Positions 1 through 11,180 of a DNA stretch of 64,000 nucleotides are shown here, piece by piece. The notes below the pieces were generated by a model. It made no database searches, was not told the origin of the DNA, and saw nothing but the letters and a program-made list of their open reading frames with translations. Positions within the stretch are counted from its first letter, which is position 1; each line of letters begins with the position of its first letter. The stretch is from Parelaphostrongylus tenuis. Its lineage: Eukaryota > Nematoda > Chromadorea > Rhabditida > Metastrongylidae. The stretch covers positions 1-64,000 of the forward strand of contig JAHQIW010007353.1 in the NCBI GenBank assembly GCA_019055375.1. Reading direction: 5' to 3'. The translations under genes and the position numbers were made by a program.

Positions 1-3000
1 AGGGCTGTCCCGGCCGGGCGAGACGAGCCCGGCGCGAGAGGAAGGCGGAGCCAGGGGCGAGAATCGAACCGGTCACGCCCGTTTATCCAAGGGCTCGCGA
101 ACCCTGCCCGCAAAGGTGGCACGGATGGGGAAGGCAGAGGGCCGATACAGCGGCAGCGGGGGAATGGACCCAGCCCGGGGAAAGGCACGGGCCCAGCAAG
201 AGGGCGATATGCGGGGGCGCGGTGGAGCGGAAAGAGCCGGATGCGACCCGACAGACAGAAGAGGACACACATGAAAAGCGGGAGGGGCAGCCCGCCCGGA
301 GCAGGGGCGGATCCTGGACCGGGGGCAGTAGAGGGCGAACCAAACAACGGGGTGGAAAACCGTGGAGGCCCGAGGGGGGGGGCGCCTGAGCAGGGCGAGG
401 GGAGACGCGGGCCCAGGCGAGGGGGCGGAGGCGACCGCAAGGAAGGGGAGGGGACGCCAGGCGGGGCCGGGGGGAGGGAGCCCGGAAGGCCGCTCGCAGC
501 GCGGGCGGCGGACAGCCGGCCGGGGGCGGCAACGCATGAGGGCGGCACCAGGGAAGGCCAACGGGTGCACCGAGCGGTCCCGAGGGGAAACAAAGGGAAG
601 AGGGCAGCCGGGCCAAGACCACCCGCCAGGCAACAGAAGCGGTCGCGCAAAAGGGCAGACCGGGCGGGAGCAGCGAAAAGACGGGGGGCGGGAGGAAAGG
701 AGAACGGGGCGGCGCGCACACGGGGGAGAGGGAGGATGGGACGCAGGGGGAGAGAAATCCGGGGCCCGGGCCCGGAGGGCACGCGGCGGCAGCACCGGCG
801 CAAGCTCGAAAAGTGAAGGGGGAGAAGGCATGGCGACGACGGAAGAAAGAACACACGGCAAGGAGGGGCACGAGTGCCCGCACCGCACAGCCGAAGGGAC
901 ACGACGGGGCCCACCTTCAAAAGAGAGAATATTGACCATGTGTTGAGAGGAACACTTGCGGCGCCCAGCACGTGACTGATGGGTAGGACCAGGCGGAAGG
1001 GGGGGGTGGGGCAGGGGGCGCGCGCGGGCGGCCCCGGAGGGCGGGCGAGGGGGCGAACGAGGTCGACCGATGCTCCTGGTCCGCTAGCACTCGGGCGAGC
1101 GAGCAGGGCTCCAGCCCGAAAGGGGGCTCAGGACGGCCGCGCCCGCCCGAGACCGGCAAGAGCCGACGGGATGGAAACGGCGCGCAAAGAGGTAACCCGG
1201 TGCGAGGCGCCGGGGGAAGGTGGCGGCCGCAGCGGATGAAGGGCGGGAGAGGGGGAATGACGAGGAAGGGCAGGGAGGGGCCGGCGGCGCCACGCAAGAG
1301 GAACGCAAGGAAATGGGGGGTAAGAGCGAGGAGGAGAGGGAAGCGGGGAGCGTGGAGGGGCAACAACTTCGGAGGAGGACGATCGACGAACTATAAGACC
1401 AGGGGCGAGCTCGAGTTAAGAATCGAAGTGGAAGAGAGGATCGGGAGGCAACACACGGACGGGAGAGACGGGAAGGGAGGGGACTGGCAAAAGGGGGACA
1501 GAGCGGGGGAGAGAGGGTGATAACGATCCTAAAACGCCGATCGGACAATGGAGGGAACCGGGAGAGGAGCGCGGAACGGACGGAAGCCGGCGGCTGGACC
1601 CAAGGGGGCAACAGCCTGCGGCGACGAGTGGAACGCGGACATGCCTCGGCGAAAAGAGCACAAATGAGCAGAGGGCCCGAAAAGAGCGAAGAGGTCCTAG
1701 CTGGAACCGGGGACAGGCGGCGAAGCCGAAGCCCAAGGGGCCGGCACGCCACACCAGCAGCAGCATAAGACGGGAGAGAGAAAGGTACTTTAGCGGCCAG
1801 GCCAAGACTTTGTCCGAAGGAACAGGAGCGGGAGGAGACAACAGAGTCCCAGCGAAGCGGAGGGGGCAGCGGGGGACCCGATGGAGCTCAAGCCCAACAG
1901 CAGAAGCGAGAGCAAGGGGCCTGAACGCGTGAGCAACCACGGCTGCCGCACGAATTACGACGGCAAACCCGACAGGGGGTGGCAGGGACCAAGGCAGCTG
2001 AAAGCGGAAAAAGAGGAGGAGATGGCGGACCAGGCTGCAGGGGCCCGATCCGCAAAACGGCGAAAGGTCAGAGGGGTGGCCCCGGGGAGACGGGGACGTT
2101 GACGGGACGGGAGCCAATTCCGGGTGCCCGACAGATCCGGACACAACGGGAGCCGGGCGCGAAACGGGCGGGGCGCCGTGCCTGCGCGCATATACAGCGC
2201 CTCACGAGCGGAGACAGAAGATGCGGGTGCGGGCGCCGACGGAGTGCGACCGCACTGTGGGACGAACGGGGCAGAGAGTCTATTCTGTGAAGATTGAGCG
2301 CGGCGAGCCGCGGCGGTGGCGGCCGGGGACACGCGGGCAGACAATACGGGTGTGCACCCGCGGCGGACCTGCGGTGGACCCGGGAGGCGCGGGAACCGAA
2401 GGATGGACCGGAGAGTCGGGGCTCGGCAGCGGGCAGAGGTGGGCGGGCGGGAAAACGGCCCAGCGAAGAACAGAGCCACCCGGGGCCTAACTCGCAGGGA
2501 TCGGACCAGCACGATGGCGGCCGGGGAACACGTGCCAAGAGGTGACGGATCATGTGTTCGCGGCGACCTGCGTGAACGGGCGGCCAGGGCACGAGGGCCA
2601 CACTGACTACGCGACCGAGGACTAGCGAGTCGAGACTCCGTCCAGGGGGGACGAATGGGCGGCGCCCGCGACGAAAGCTGGGCAAAACAAGCACAGGTTG
2701 GGCCGGCGAACCTGCTAGGGGTACGAGCGGCAAGAAGGGGGGGAGAGCATGAACAAGAAAAACCGGGCGGGGGGAACAGTGGTAGGGGAGGGGACACAGT
2801 ACGCAGGAGCGCAAACCGCCACGACGCGCTGCCAGAGGCAGCTGCCGAGGGCTCGACGCCACGAAAGGCGGCGCGGGAGGAATCGAAGAGGCAGGGTTCG
2901 CGCGACGATGACTCTGGGCGGGGGTAGGCATGAGGTGCAGGGGCAAGAAAAAAAGGCCGGCAGGGGGCACGGGGGGGGAACACGACGCCGTCAGGGGCCA

Positions 3001-3540
3001 TTCCGGAGGGCATGGTGCCACAAGGCCAATCACGAGAAGGAAGGACGGGGGAGGGGCGGCAGAGAGCCCCGGCGCGGCAGGGCCAGAGGGCGCTGTGGAG
3101 CGAACGCGGGAGGGTTCAGGCAGGCGGACGGACGGCGAGGGGTATTTTGGCCGGCACCTATGGATGACGGGAAGCTAAGTCCGCTGAGTTCGGAGTAGGG
3201 CGCTCGGCAAGGTGCGGAGCGCCGGAGTGGAGGTGGGGGGGGCCCGGGCGGGATAGGTGATGGTAAGCCCTAGGGGAGGACGGTCATACGAGGCGCGCGG
3301 GGTGACTCCAATGCGCCGCGGGCCCAGGAGCGGGGCGCCTGCTCGACCCACGCGCGGGGGGCAAACGCTGAGTGAAGAGGAAAGAAGAGAGTTGCCAGAA
3401 AAGAGTGCTGGGCAACGAGAGGCGGGAGGCATGGTAGCAATCGCTCCCGAAGAGCGGGGAGATCCCGGCGGTCGCAACGGGGGGGACAGGACCCACAGAT
3501 GGGGCTACGTAAATCGAATGCTGGGAGGGCTTTGAGAAAA
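1..3540. other. GC-rich, T-depleted block without recognisable gene
   Basis: About 3.5 kb very rich in G and C, with purines clearly in excess on the + strand and T almost absent from several 60-base stretches (for example 421-480 and 661-720). Long open frames occur on both strands, but only because stop codons are rare in such sequence. Their translations are low-complexity Arg/Gly/Pro/Ala/Ser text with no domain, and there are no splice signals like those of the genes further right. I see no rRNA, telomeric repeat or clear tandem unit. It could be a satellite or spacer-like region, a foreign segment, or an assembly artefact. Confidence 0.6.
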
Positions 3541-4594
3541 ACCAATCGATCCTCTCTTTCTTCAACATTGTAACGACTGAACTCTGAGAAAGTTAACCAT
3601 GGGCACGTAGTAGAACCATGCGGCGGTGCGTCCGTGAAGGAGTTTAGGAGCGTTGCCCGGAGCAGGGGCAAGACGGGGGAAACCCCGCGTTGTGAGACGG
3701 AAGGTACTAGTCACCGGGCCTTTGGAGCGTAGGTGAGAGTTCACTTGGGCACGTGCGGGAAACGAGGAGGGTATGGGCAACCGAGACACCTGGGGCCAGA
3801 CGAGTCTACAGGGCGACTGGAACGCATGATTCGAAGGATTGCACGCGAACCTTCCACAACCGGCGTGTGCATGAGAACGCCGCGCGCTGGTGTTAGATAA
3901 CTTATGGGGTCCCGCGCCGAGGGCCTCGGGGGAGAACGGACGCAGCTGGAAGGGGACGAACAAGACAACATGCGTTCGAATGTGAGAATGGGTGGGAGAT
4001 GGATGGTTGAGCTTAGAGGGGGGGTTCTCGAAATACCACGATGATGAGCTACGATCGCGCACCGCGACGATGACAATTGCATAACTCTGCCGATCATGAG
4101 ATACTTCAATCTACAGGAAACGATCGAATGATACTGTGTCGAATTTGCTGAGATGTAAGGCTTCCATCAACCATACGTCGTTCATGGTTCTCTCATAGAA
4201 TTCTGTCAGGGATACGAAATAATAAATGACTCAATTGGCAATCTCAGCAATATCATGGTCTCTGAAGATTATCGATACCTCTATTAACTCAATGATCTTA
4301 ATCAAAAACAGATGAAGAAACGTGACATGTACATCAGCCGGCTTTCGTCACTTATGCCTCTACGAGAGAAAAACAACGAAGAAGATGAAGATGGTGCATT
4401 ATATAAATACTCTGATCTTTGCAGAAAAAAACACCTACGACAATATGACATCTAGGATCTCCTCTCCAAGACTAATCGCAAGAAACGATTCGTAGAATCT
4501 ACATCAGGACTAATGACCTGCGTAGAACAAAGGAACTAAGAAAGTGTCTGGATTCATCACGAACCACGAGTACAATCTATGCTCACAAATCCCC
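3541..4594. other. Compositional transition, no gene seen
   Basis: Base composition passes from the GC-rich block (still GC-rich to about 4.0 kb) to the AT-rich composition of the rest of the window. I see no exon, RNA gene or repeat copy that can be supported here. Confidence 0.4.
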
Positions 4595-4866
4595 ATGAAG
4601 GGAGCGCGTAGCACAGTGCTAAGAGGCGTGCGACAAGTACCTATTCCATGGTTTGATCTAGCATTCAAGGTTCACCAAGCCTTTCCATCTCTCTGAGTCG
4701 ACGAATAGGTGGGTATCCGACTTATGTGAAGTATAGCAAGATCTGACATGACATATCGGCAGCCCATCACGAGTCATTGCAAAGGCCAACTATGTGTCTA
4801 ACGAACTCAAACGACGCTTGATGAAGTTCAATGCATAACGCATCTCTGGAGGATTATCGACGCAGA
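4595..4866 (+). repeat. SINE-A, degenerate copy
   Basis: Old copy of the tRNA-derived SINE that is better preserved at 5.55, 13.2 and 37.3 kb. The A-box region (GTAGCACAGTGCTAAGAGG), the weak B-box (GGTTTGATCT), the CACCAAGCC segment and the 3' GAGTCATTGCAAAGGCCA segment follow in the same order as in the good copies. Confidence 0.6.
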
Positions 4867-5546
4867 CATCTTCTTAGCTTTAGTTCCCACAACTAACTTC
4901 CTTAATATTGAATTAATCAGTGAGTGATGAGTATTTTTAATTTCTTCCATTTGGCCTTAAAAGTTTCGGCTTAGACCACGTGCTAATGAGACTTTTGAGC
5001 TTTTAGAAATCTCCAAAACGTAGGTGATTAAGGGATGAATCAGTGATACCTCACCAATTTTGTGTCTGTTTATGGAGATAACACAATCTTTGATAACTTT
5101 TATAACTTCGATGTCACTCTACACAGAACCCCATAAGGCCCAGATCGACAATACACGATTTACTTCAGATTACCCCCCCCCCCCCTTCCTCACGCCGTTG
5201 CCCGAAGTTGGGAAAAGAAATGTTTAGAGAATGGGATTACATAAGGTGAAACCTTGTTCTCCTCCTGGTTCTCAGCAACCTGATGTTGTGTAAAGCCGAA
5301 GGCTTGTAAGTCAGGGAAGCACTTGTTTACAGAAACTTGAGCTGATAGACAATTATGGAGCTCCACCATCAGCATTCAACTACTATTTATATCTGAACTT
5401 CCAGATAACTAGATGAAGGATAAGAGATAACCTGTAAAGGAGAACAGCAACTATAATGTGTGAGATAGAAGCCTTATTTATACTAGAAAAAGTTTTTACT
5501 TCATAGCTTCCATAGCACTGCTAATATAAGTCAATTATATATCAAG
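4867..5546. other. No gene seen; poly-C tract
   Basis: AT-rich sequence without exon-like signals. It holds a run of 13 C at 5,173-5,185. Confidence 0.4.
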
Positions 5547-5862
5547 GAGTTGCATGTGGCGCAGTGGTTTAGAGGTGCCCTGCGTCGCACACGAGGTCAT
5601 TGGTTCGATCTCGCGCTCATGGCTCACCAAACCATCCATCCCTCCGGGATCGGTAAATTGGTACCAGACAGGTCTCAAACTTGTCTGGGAGAAAAGCAGC
5701 ACTGACTCGGTTCAGCGGAAGGCCTCCGCGAGTCACTGTAAAGGCCAGATATGCATTCAATCACCTCAAACGAAGTTAAAAATTGAAGTCGAATGCATGG
5801 CGCATCCCTCAGGGATTGATCAACGCCGAGAGTTTTATCCTTTTTATCCCTTTTATATATCC
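5547..5862 (+). repeat. SINE-A (tRNA-derived SINE), near full length
   Basis: Internal RNA polymerase III promoter is visible: A box TGGCGCAGTGGTTTAGAGG, then B box GGTTCGATCTCGC about 35 bases downstream. A roughly 220-base tRNA-unrelated body follows, containing CACTGACTCGGTTCAGCGG and CATGGCGCATCCCTCAGGG. The same order recurs at 13,230, 37,254 and, reversed, at the right edge of the window. The sequence is tRNA-like but cannot fold as a functional tRNA over its length. It is non-autonomous and needs a LINE partner, which is not seen here. Confidence 0.8.
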
Positions 5863-5864
5863 AA

Positions 5865-6100
5865 GAATGCTGAGTGGTATACAAAAACTCGACCAGAGGC
5901 AGAAGTTGAACACGCGATCATCTATATACAGGGAGCGTCGTACAACCACACCACCGAGGCCCATTCTGCTACAACTACTTCTTCGACATTAGGCATCGAA
6001 GCTATCAGGAAGGAGCCATCCTCAGCTTGAGTGAAACGTGGGTTCTCTTTCGTCTAAAGTCTAAAGTTTTGCATATCACTTAGTGTCTTTGGAAGCCGAA
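5865..6100 (-). repeat. SINE-B tRNA-like copies
   Basis: 5,865-5,985 on the minus strand has an A-box-like GGTGGTGTGGTTGTACGACG and a B-box-like GTGTTCAACTTC, followed by the TATACCACTCAGCAT tail of this family. A 3' fragment on the plus strand follows at about 6,010-6,100, with the tail GCATATCACTTAGTG. Related copies are near 14.0, 18.2, 35.2, 37.7, 39.6, 39.9 and 43.8 kb. Confidence 0.5.
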
Positions 6101-6469
6101 TATTGAACCACCGAAACAGCCGAAGAACTTCCCTGCTCCATGAATAAAAGTGAGCGATCTCCAATAACTACATAGTGATCTACAGAAGGTAACTCCTGCA
6201 CTTTTGATAAAGGCCGAAGACATTGCGTTTATTATGGCGTTTTCAAGTAGCTAAGTTCGTCTGTCTTGCTGTGACTTGTTTATGGAAAAACTAGAGTGCC
6301 GACACGGATATCTAGAAACTGAGGTCCCGATGTCTTGATTTGTTTCACAGCACTTGCCTTTAACAAGACTAAATCAAACAATCAAACAGCCATCAACCTG
6401 ATCTTTCCAGATTCCCAAAAAGGCAATATCAGTCGATACGTCAGCTGTTCAAACAAGTTTTAGATTTCT

Positions 6470-7268
6470 TGTGGCTATGAAGGGACGAACGAAAAACCGA
6501 TCTCATTCAGTGGAAAGGAACTTTGCATAGGAGTGTTAGTAACCAACCGAAAGCTGAGGCATCAGACCCTACATCGCCGGTTTTCAAGTAAATTTTTTTT
6601 TAGACGTTCCTATACAAAAGATTTCTTGCGTTGTGAAAGCGCATATTTCTCGCCAGAGCTCTTTCTTTGAACTATTAGTAATCATTCGACAGAGTAATTG
6701 TTTCCGACTTCAACCAAATGCTTATATCCTGAAAAGATTGTTTCTCTGCAACATAGCAGTAGAATAATTTAAATTCCCATGTGCGACTAAGGGGTCCATG
6801 GCCAATTCATGTGCCTGTGTGTGAGGCGCCCACGTGAACTGCTGATGCAATACTTCTCTACGCGTTCATATACTTGAGAAATCAGTGACTACTGCATCAT
6901 AGGACATGGCCGCCTCATGCGCGGGCACGTGAACTGGCCAAAGCCCCTCTTTGGCGAACATGCGAATTCAACTTATTTTACCTGCTGCGTTTAGGAGAAA
7001 TGGTGTTTTCAAGATATAAGCACAGCGTCGGAATCGAAAACTATTACACTATCGAATGATGACTGATAGTCCAGACAAAGGCCTCTGTCCGGCAAAAAAT
7101 AGAATCGTCTGCAACGCAAAAAATCTCCTCTCGTAGCAACGTCAAAAAAGGCATTTTCGAAAACCGGCCACGTGGGGTTGTATCCTTAAGTCTCAACTCT
7201 CGAATGGCCTTAACACTACTACGAAAAATTTCTACCGGTTTCTATTTGTCCTTTTATGATGGAATAGT
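6470..7268. mobile_element. Long-TIR MITE family M, copy 1
   Basis: The left arm starts near GAAGGGACGAACGAAAAACC. The right arm is its inverse, ending near GGTTTCTATTTGTCCTTTT. The arms are several hundred bases long and a short unique centre lies around 6.8-6.9 kb. Inside the arms sit the family landmarks 'GCTGAGRC...' and 'TTTCTCGCC'. There is no coding capacity, so this is a non-autonomous DNA transposon. See the copy at 10,102 for the clean target-site duplication. Confidence 0.7.
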
Positions 7269-7609
7269 ACCAAGCTGCATTATAACCCCATGTTTTGGCT
7301 CATCAAGAAAAAATTGGGAATTGTTAAACAATTTCGAAGAGAATAGAATTCACTATATAAAGTACAAAAAACCATATTTTCTACCAAGTATTTACCATAA
7401 AAATATTTAACACTTAGCATTGCCACACGATGTCGGAGTGTATAAAAGAGATGGGAAGGACTGGCAGAACAACGTTGGAAGAGAAACGTCACTGAACAAG
7501 AAGTAAAAGGGGCGAGCAAAGACTTGGAGGTTGCAGAATTTAGAATGACACCCACACGACCACGACATTCATTGAAAGTTCTTCAAAATTTCACCGTCCT
7601 AGAATGAAT

Positions 7610-7950
7610 CATGAACCAACATTCTCGAACAACCCGTCATCACAGTTTACTGCGCGGGTCCCAGAACTTGCTGCATCCACTCGTTTCCTCTCATTCGTCC
7701 TCTACTAAACTCTTTGAACATTTCACGTGCTACTTCGCCTGGTGTTTGAGAACTTCGTCTTCTTCATGAATGTCGTAGACCGTCGGTCAGGACGTTTCCT
7801 TGCAATCTCGGATGTAGACGACCTAAGGTGGTTCCTAAGCCGTTCGTGAGTGATGCAAAGGTGCTGAGGTGAGGGATCGAACATTGTCTTGCTTAACACC
7901 TCGTTTTCCAGCACACCACGCCACTGCTCCTGCGCTACACCATCCCACTA
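7610..7950 (-). repeat. SINE-C (tRNA-derived), minus strand
   Basis: Read on the minus strand, it begins with a tRNA-like head (GGTGTAGCGCAGGAGCAGTGG) and a B box GTTCGATCCCTC. A body with GAAGAAGACGAAGTTCTCAA follows. The body and head arrangement recurs at 20.73-21.05 kb (-) and 41.76-42.08 kb (+). Confidence 0.5.
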
Positions 7951-8439
7951 ATGTATTAACTGAACCAAAAGATGTTAATGCACAATGGAAAGATCGACAT
8001 CACGATGGTTAGAATCTTTGCAAAGATGCAGAACAAGAAACATAAAGGATCACTAACTGTCATTCAAAAACCAAACCGGCATTCGCCATACGACATGATA
8101 CGGCGATAAATGTACGCTTTACTGATACATACTCGAATTATTTGACGACCAAAAGGAGCATTATGTGCTTTGCAATGACTGGTTAAATACCACTAAACCA
8201 CCTCCAAATGATCTCCACCTATTCCATAACTATAAGCGAAGACAAGTACGACGCAATGGTTAGAGAAAATTCACAACAAGAACGTGGTTACCCATATCCT
8301 ATGTACCGTGTAAACCAAGGCCTTCATTCTTCCCAAGGTCAACAACTACTAGGGCACATGTTTCGAAGACACTGGATTGATAGGTTGCTTGTATAGTGAC
8401 TACTCCCTGAATGGTTCTTATTCCTATAGTTGTGAGTTT

Positions 8440-8650
8440 CTTGCATTACCCTTTCGGGAGAGTGGTTGTACAGCTTTCACATCTCTCTCTGCCAACTCTA
8501 GAAGATCTCATTCAACTCTGCATCTCTCACCGTTCGCGCGCGCTGCGCCTAAGAATGACCTGGAGGTTAGAGATGTAGGGCAGGTGGAGCACACCGTCAA
8601 GAGTTGCCAATTAGAGATGCGATAGCAGTGAGACTATGGTCCCAAAAGGG
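8440..8650. repeat. Short palindromic MITE family P, copy 1
   Basis: Imperfect palindrome. 'GCCAACTCTAGAAGATCTC' on the left is answered by 'CCGTCAAGAGTTGCCAATT' on the right. The ends carry a CCCTTTCGGGA / TCCCAAAAGGG pair. Related copies are at 11.7, 15.2 and 42.9 kb. Confidence 0.5.
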
Positions 8651-9094
8651 TTAACTCTTTGCGGTTTTGTGTGTTTGTCATATCTCAATTGAATCTACTT
8701 AGACATTCGATTTAAACTTTCACATGAACTCATACAGTAAGCTTTTTTGAAATGAGATAACATTGCTCGCAAGTACAAGCTCTTTTCTTCCCTTTCCCAA
8801 CGCTTGTTTGCCAGTAATCCTTTGAGCTTACACTTGCTGTCAACCATTCGGCATGTAATTTCTATAAGATAGAGCCTTTGTCGTCAGTCCGTATATGAGC
8901 GAGTCAGAAGTTCAGAGAGTATGTCTTCCGTGTATTCCAGTGTTCCAGTTATTTGTCCAATTCCGTATCGATTCGCTAAACTGCATATCACCAGCTTGTT
9001 TATACTATGTTGCTGTTATTACCACAGACAGCTATAACCCAAGCGTGAGTTATTCGCCATGCCTACGTTAACGCTTTGGCTCAGTTAACCAACA

Positions 9095-9600
9095 CGGCTT
9101 GGCCAACAAGTCACTGCCTAAGCCAAATACGCATTCAATCACCTGTAGGGTGATAGATTGAAGTCAACAACGCTGGACATTTTACCTTTCACGACTGGTA
9201 ATGGAGGTGAAAAGCTGAGTAACACAGCGTCTAATGATGCAATTTATCAGGAAACAAAGTGATAAGCAAGGCGCCCGTTCGATCCCTTCTCCCATCAATC
9301 TCATGCAATCAATCAAAAACGTTTTAGCTCGGCTATTTCCAAGATAAGAAAGAGAATCGCCTCGACCACCGCTAATCGACATTCCCAAAGAAGAGAAGGA
9401 ATTCCTCAAGCAGCAGCTAAAGGAATACGTGAAATGTTCGAGGGCCTCTGTGGTAGACAAATGCGAGGAGACGAATAGGATGCAAGAAATGCTGAGATAC
9501 GACAGGAATCGTGGTACGTGACATGTAAAACAAAGTATTTGAAGAGATTAATGAAGCCTCCGAAGCTGAGAGAATTCAAACTTGATTTCAATTATAAGAA
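9095..9600 (+). repeat. SINE-A 3' fragment followed by SINE-C-like body
   Basis: 9,095-9,180 matches the 3' part of SINE-A (AAGTCACTGCC, then ATACGCATTCAATCACCT). 9,230-9,600 shares the GATCCCTTCTCCC head and the CTCAAGCAGCAGCTAAAGG ... GTGAAATGTTCGAGG body with SINE-C at 41.76 kb. Confidence 0.45.
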
Positions 9601-9844
9601 GGCTAGGAATCCCTTCTAAAGACACAAAAATACTCTTTCAAGACTCACCATAAATGGCGTTCCAATGACTCTGTTGTCGAGTGATTCGTTTACTCACTAC
9701 ACAAGACCCAAGCGAAACGGTGAACAGCTACTAATAAAAACAATAAATAATTTACTACACCGACTTCCGCCCCGCGCTCTTCGTGAATAATCAACAGATT
9801 CCTTTGAATGTTCAGGCTGACATGAAGCCATTGTATTATCAATC

Positions 9845-10095
9845 GGTTAAAACTTTGACGTCTTCCCTGTCTTCAGAGTCGACTGATTCAAAGCGATAGC
9901 TCCCACTCGTTATTGCTCCCAATGTGGGTTTTAGTCTGAAGACAAAAACTTCGGGCTGTGCCCTAGTCAAGTAGAGTCGACTCAATAGGACTACGGGAGC
10001 CCATCATCACGAAAACGAACGACTGTCGTCCCCTATCGACTCGAATCACCGGCTCTCGAGAAGATGTAGACGTCGAAACGCGTCAATTGAATAGA
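9845..10095. mobile_element. Inverted pair of Penelope-type terminal repeats (relic)
   Basis: Two head-to-head arms. On the minus strand the left arm reads CTCTGAAGACAGG...GACGTCAAAG. On the plus strand the right arm reads CGGCTCTCGAGAAG...GACGTCGAAACGCGTC. The pattern CTGAAGA ... GACGTCGAAACG resembles the minimal hammerhead motif of Penelope-like retroelement terminal repeats. The cores here are mutated. No coding part remains. Confidence 0.5.
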
Positions 10096-10101
10096 TTTAT
10101 T

Positions 10102-10521
10102 GGTTCTATCTGATTATAAGGGAACAAATGAAGTAACCGACCTCATACGCTGGAGAGGAACTTTTCATAGGAGCGTAAGTAGCCATTGGAAAGCTAAGAC
10201 GTCAGGCCACAACCCCACGTTGTCGGTTTTTCAAAATACCCTCTCTTTTTGACGTTGCTACACGAATCAAAGACGATTACGCTATTGTATGATTACTAAA
10301 AGTCCAGAGAAAGAACTCTGTCCGGTGAGATATACGCGCGTCGACAACGCAAGAATTCTCTTTTTGTAGCAACGTCAGAAAAAAAACTTTTTAGAAAACC
10401 AGTGATGTGGCAATGGAGCCTGAAATCTCAGCTTTCGAGCGGTTGCTAACGCTTTTATGAAAAGTTCCTCTACAGCGAATGAGGTCGATTTTCATTTGAT
10501 TCCTTATAATTACGAAGAACC
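10102..10521. mobile_element. Long-TIR MITE family M, copy 2 with perfect 8-bp TSD
   Basis: Best boundaries in the family. The ends are GGTTCTATCTGATTATAAGG and, inverted, CCTTATAATTACGAAGAACC. The flanking 8-mer GATTTATT is identical at 10,094-10,101 and 10,522-10,529. The inverted arms meet with little spacer. An 8-bp duplication fits the hAT or Merlin superfamilies. The same length is seen, with one mismatch, at the copies starting 25,163, 36,106 and 51,983. Confidence 0.85.
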
Positions 10522-10733
10522 GATTTATTTTTACCAACTTTTTGTGTTGCTGGCTTAATCAGCAAAGAAACTATGATTGATTGACTGATAATGCCGATGT
10601 GAAAGAAAAGCTGTGTTCAAAAATAGCTGTAAATCTGATGTTGGACCATCAAACTGAAGAAAAGCCACTTCGTCGTCGCTAACTTTTAGTGTGGGGACTG
10701 GCACCCACACAGGATTGACAAAACACGAGAAAG

Positions 10734-10798
10734 GGTGATAGCCCGACTGACGAGACCGCAAGATCGAAACACATGTATCGGGCTCTATGAGTCAGCCC
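10734..10798 (+). ncRNA. Type I hammerhead ribozyme, R1 copy a
   Basis: Stem I is AGCCCGA / TCGGGCT. The core is CTGACGA. Stem II is GACC-GCAA-GATC with one C-A mismatch and a GNRA loop. The second core strand is GAAA. Stem III is two base pairs closed by ACAT, and the triplet GTA precedes the cleavage point. All invariant core positions are present. The stem II mismatch may reduce activity. Confidence 0.75.
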
Positions 10799-10799
10799 T

Positions 10800-10864
10800 C
10801 TTTGTAGCCCGACTGACGAGACCGCAAGATCGAAACACATGTATCGGGCTCTATGAGTCAGCCC
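10800..10864 (+). ncRNA. Type I hammerhead ribozyme, R1 copy b
   Basis: Near-identical repeat of the preceding 66-base unit with the same core, the same stem II mismatch and GTA triplet. The outer part of stem I has less pairing on its 5' side because of the duplication junction. Confidence 0.7.
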
Positions 10865-11114
10865 TCTTTGACAGACCACTGACATGCGTGGCTCAAAAAA
10901 TGATTGCAAGGCATATTGAAATTTGAGCTGTGGTCTTAAGAAAACACTCGAAACAAATGTTATGATTTATTGAATATACTAGCCACGAGTAATCGAGTGT
11001 ACAACACTCTGTGTTTAGTGAGTTTTCACTGGACATAGAGTGTAAAACGTTCGTCGTCGTTAACTCTTAGTGTGGGGACTTGAGCTTCCGCAGAGATTAG
11101 CAAAAAACGAGAAA

Positions 11115-11180
11115 GGGTAACTGCCCGACTGACGAGATCGCAAGATCGAAACACGTGTATCGGGCTCTATACGTCAGCCC
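11115..11180 (+). ncRNA. Type I hammerhead ribozyme, R1 copy c (intact)
   Basis: Stem II is perfect, GATC-GCAA-GATC. Core strands CTGACGA and GAAA are intact. Stem III is A-U and C-G closed by ACGT, followed by GTA (11,157-11,159), so cleavage would fall after 11,159. Stem I pairs GCCCGA with TCGGGC and continues through an internal loop to GGGT / GCCC. That loop is placed to contact loop II. This is one of the two best candidates for an active ribozyme in the window. Confidence 0.85.

Noticed and set aside
50..130. Reverse tRNA-like sequence near the left edge (GGTTCGATTCTCG on the minus strand)
   Set aside because: Only the B-box-like piece is convincing; neither an A box nor stems could be placed.
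1955..3013. A 352-codon minus-strand open frame and several other long frames in the first 3.5 kb
   Set aside because: They come from the near-absence of A/T-rich stop codons in this block. Overlapping frames on both strands are equally long and all low-complexity.
10739..10870. CRISPR-like direct repeats
   Set aside because: Two adjacent 66-base units without spacers, explained by the ribozyme duplication in a eukaryotic setting.
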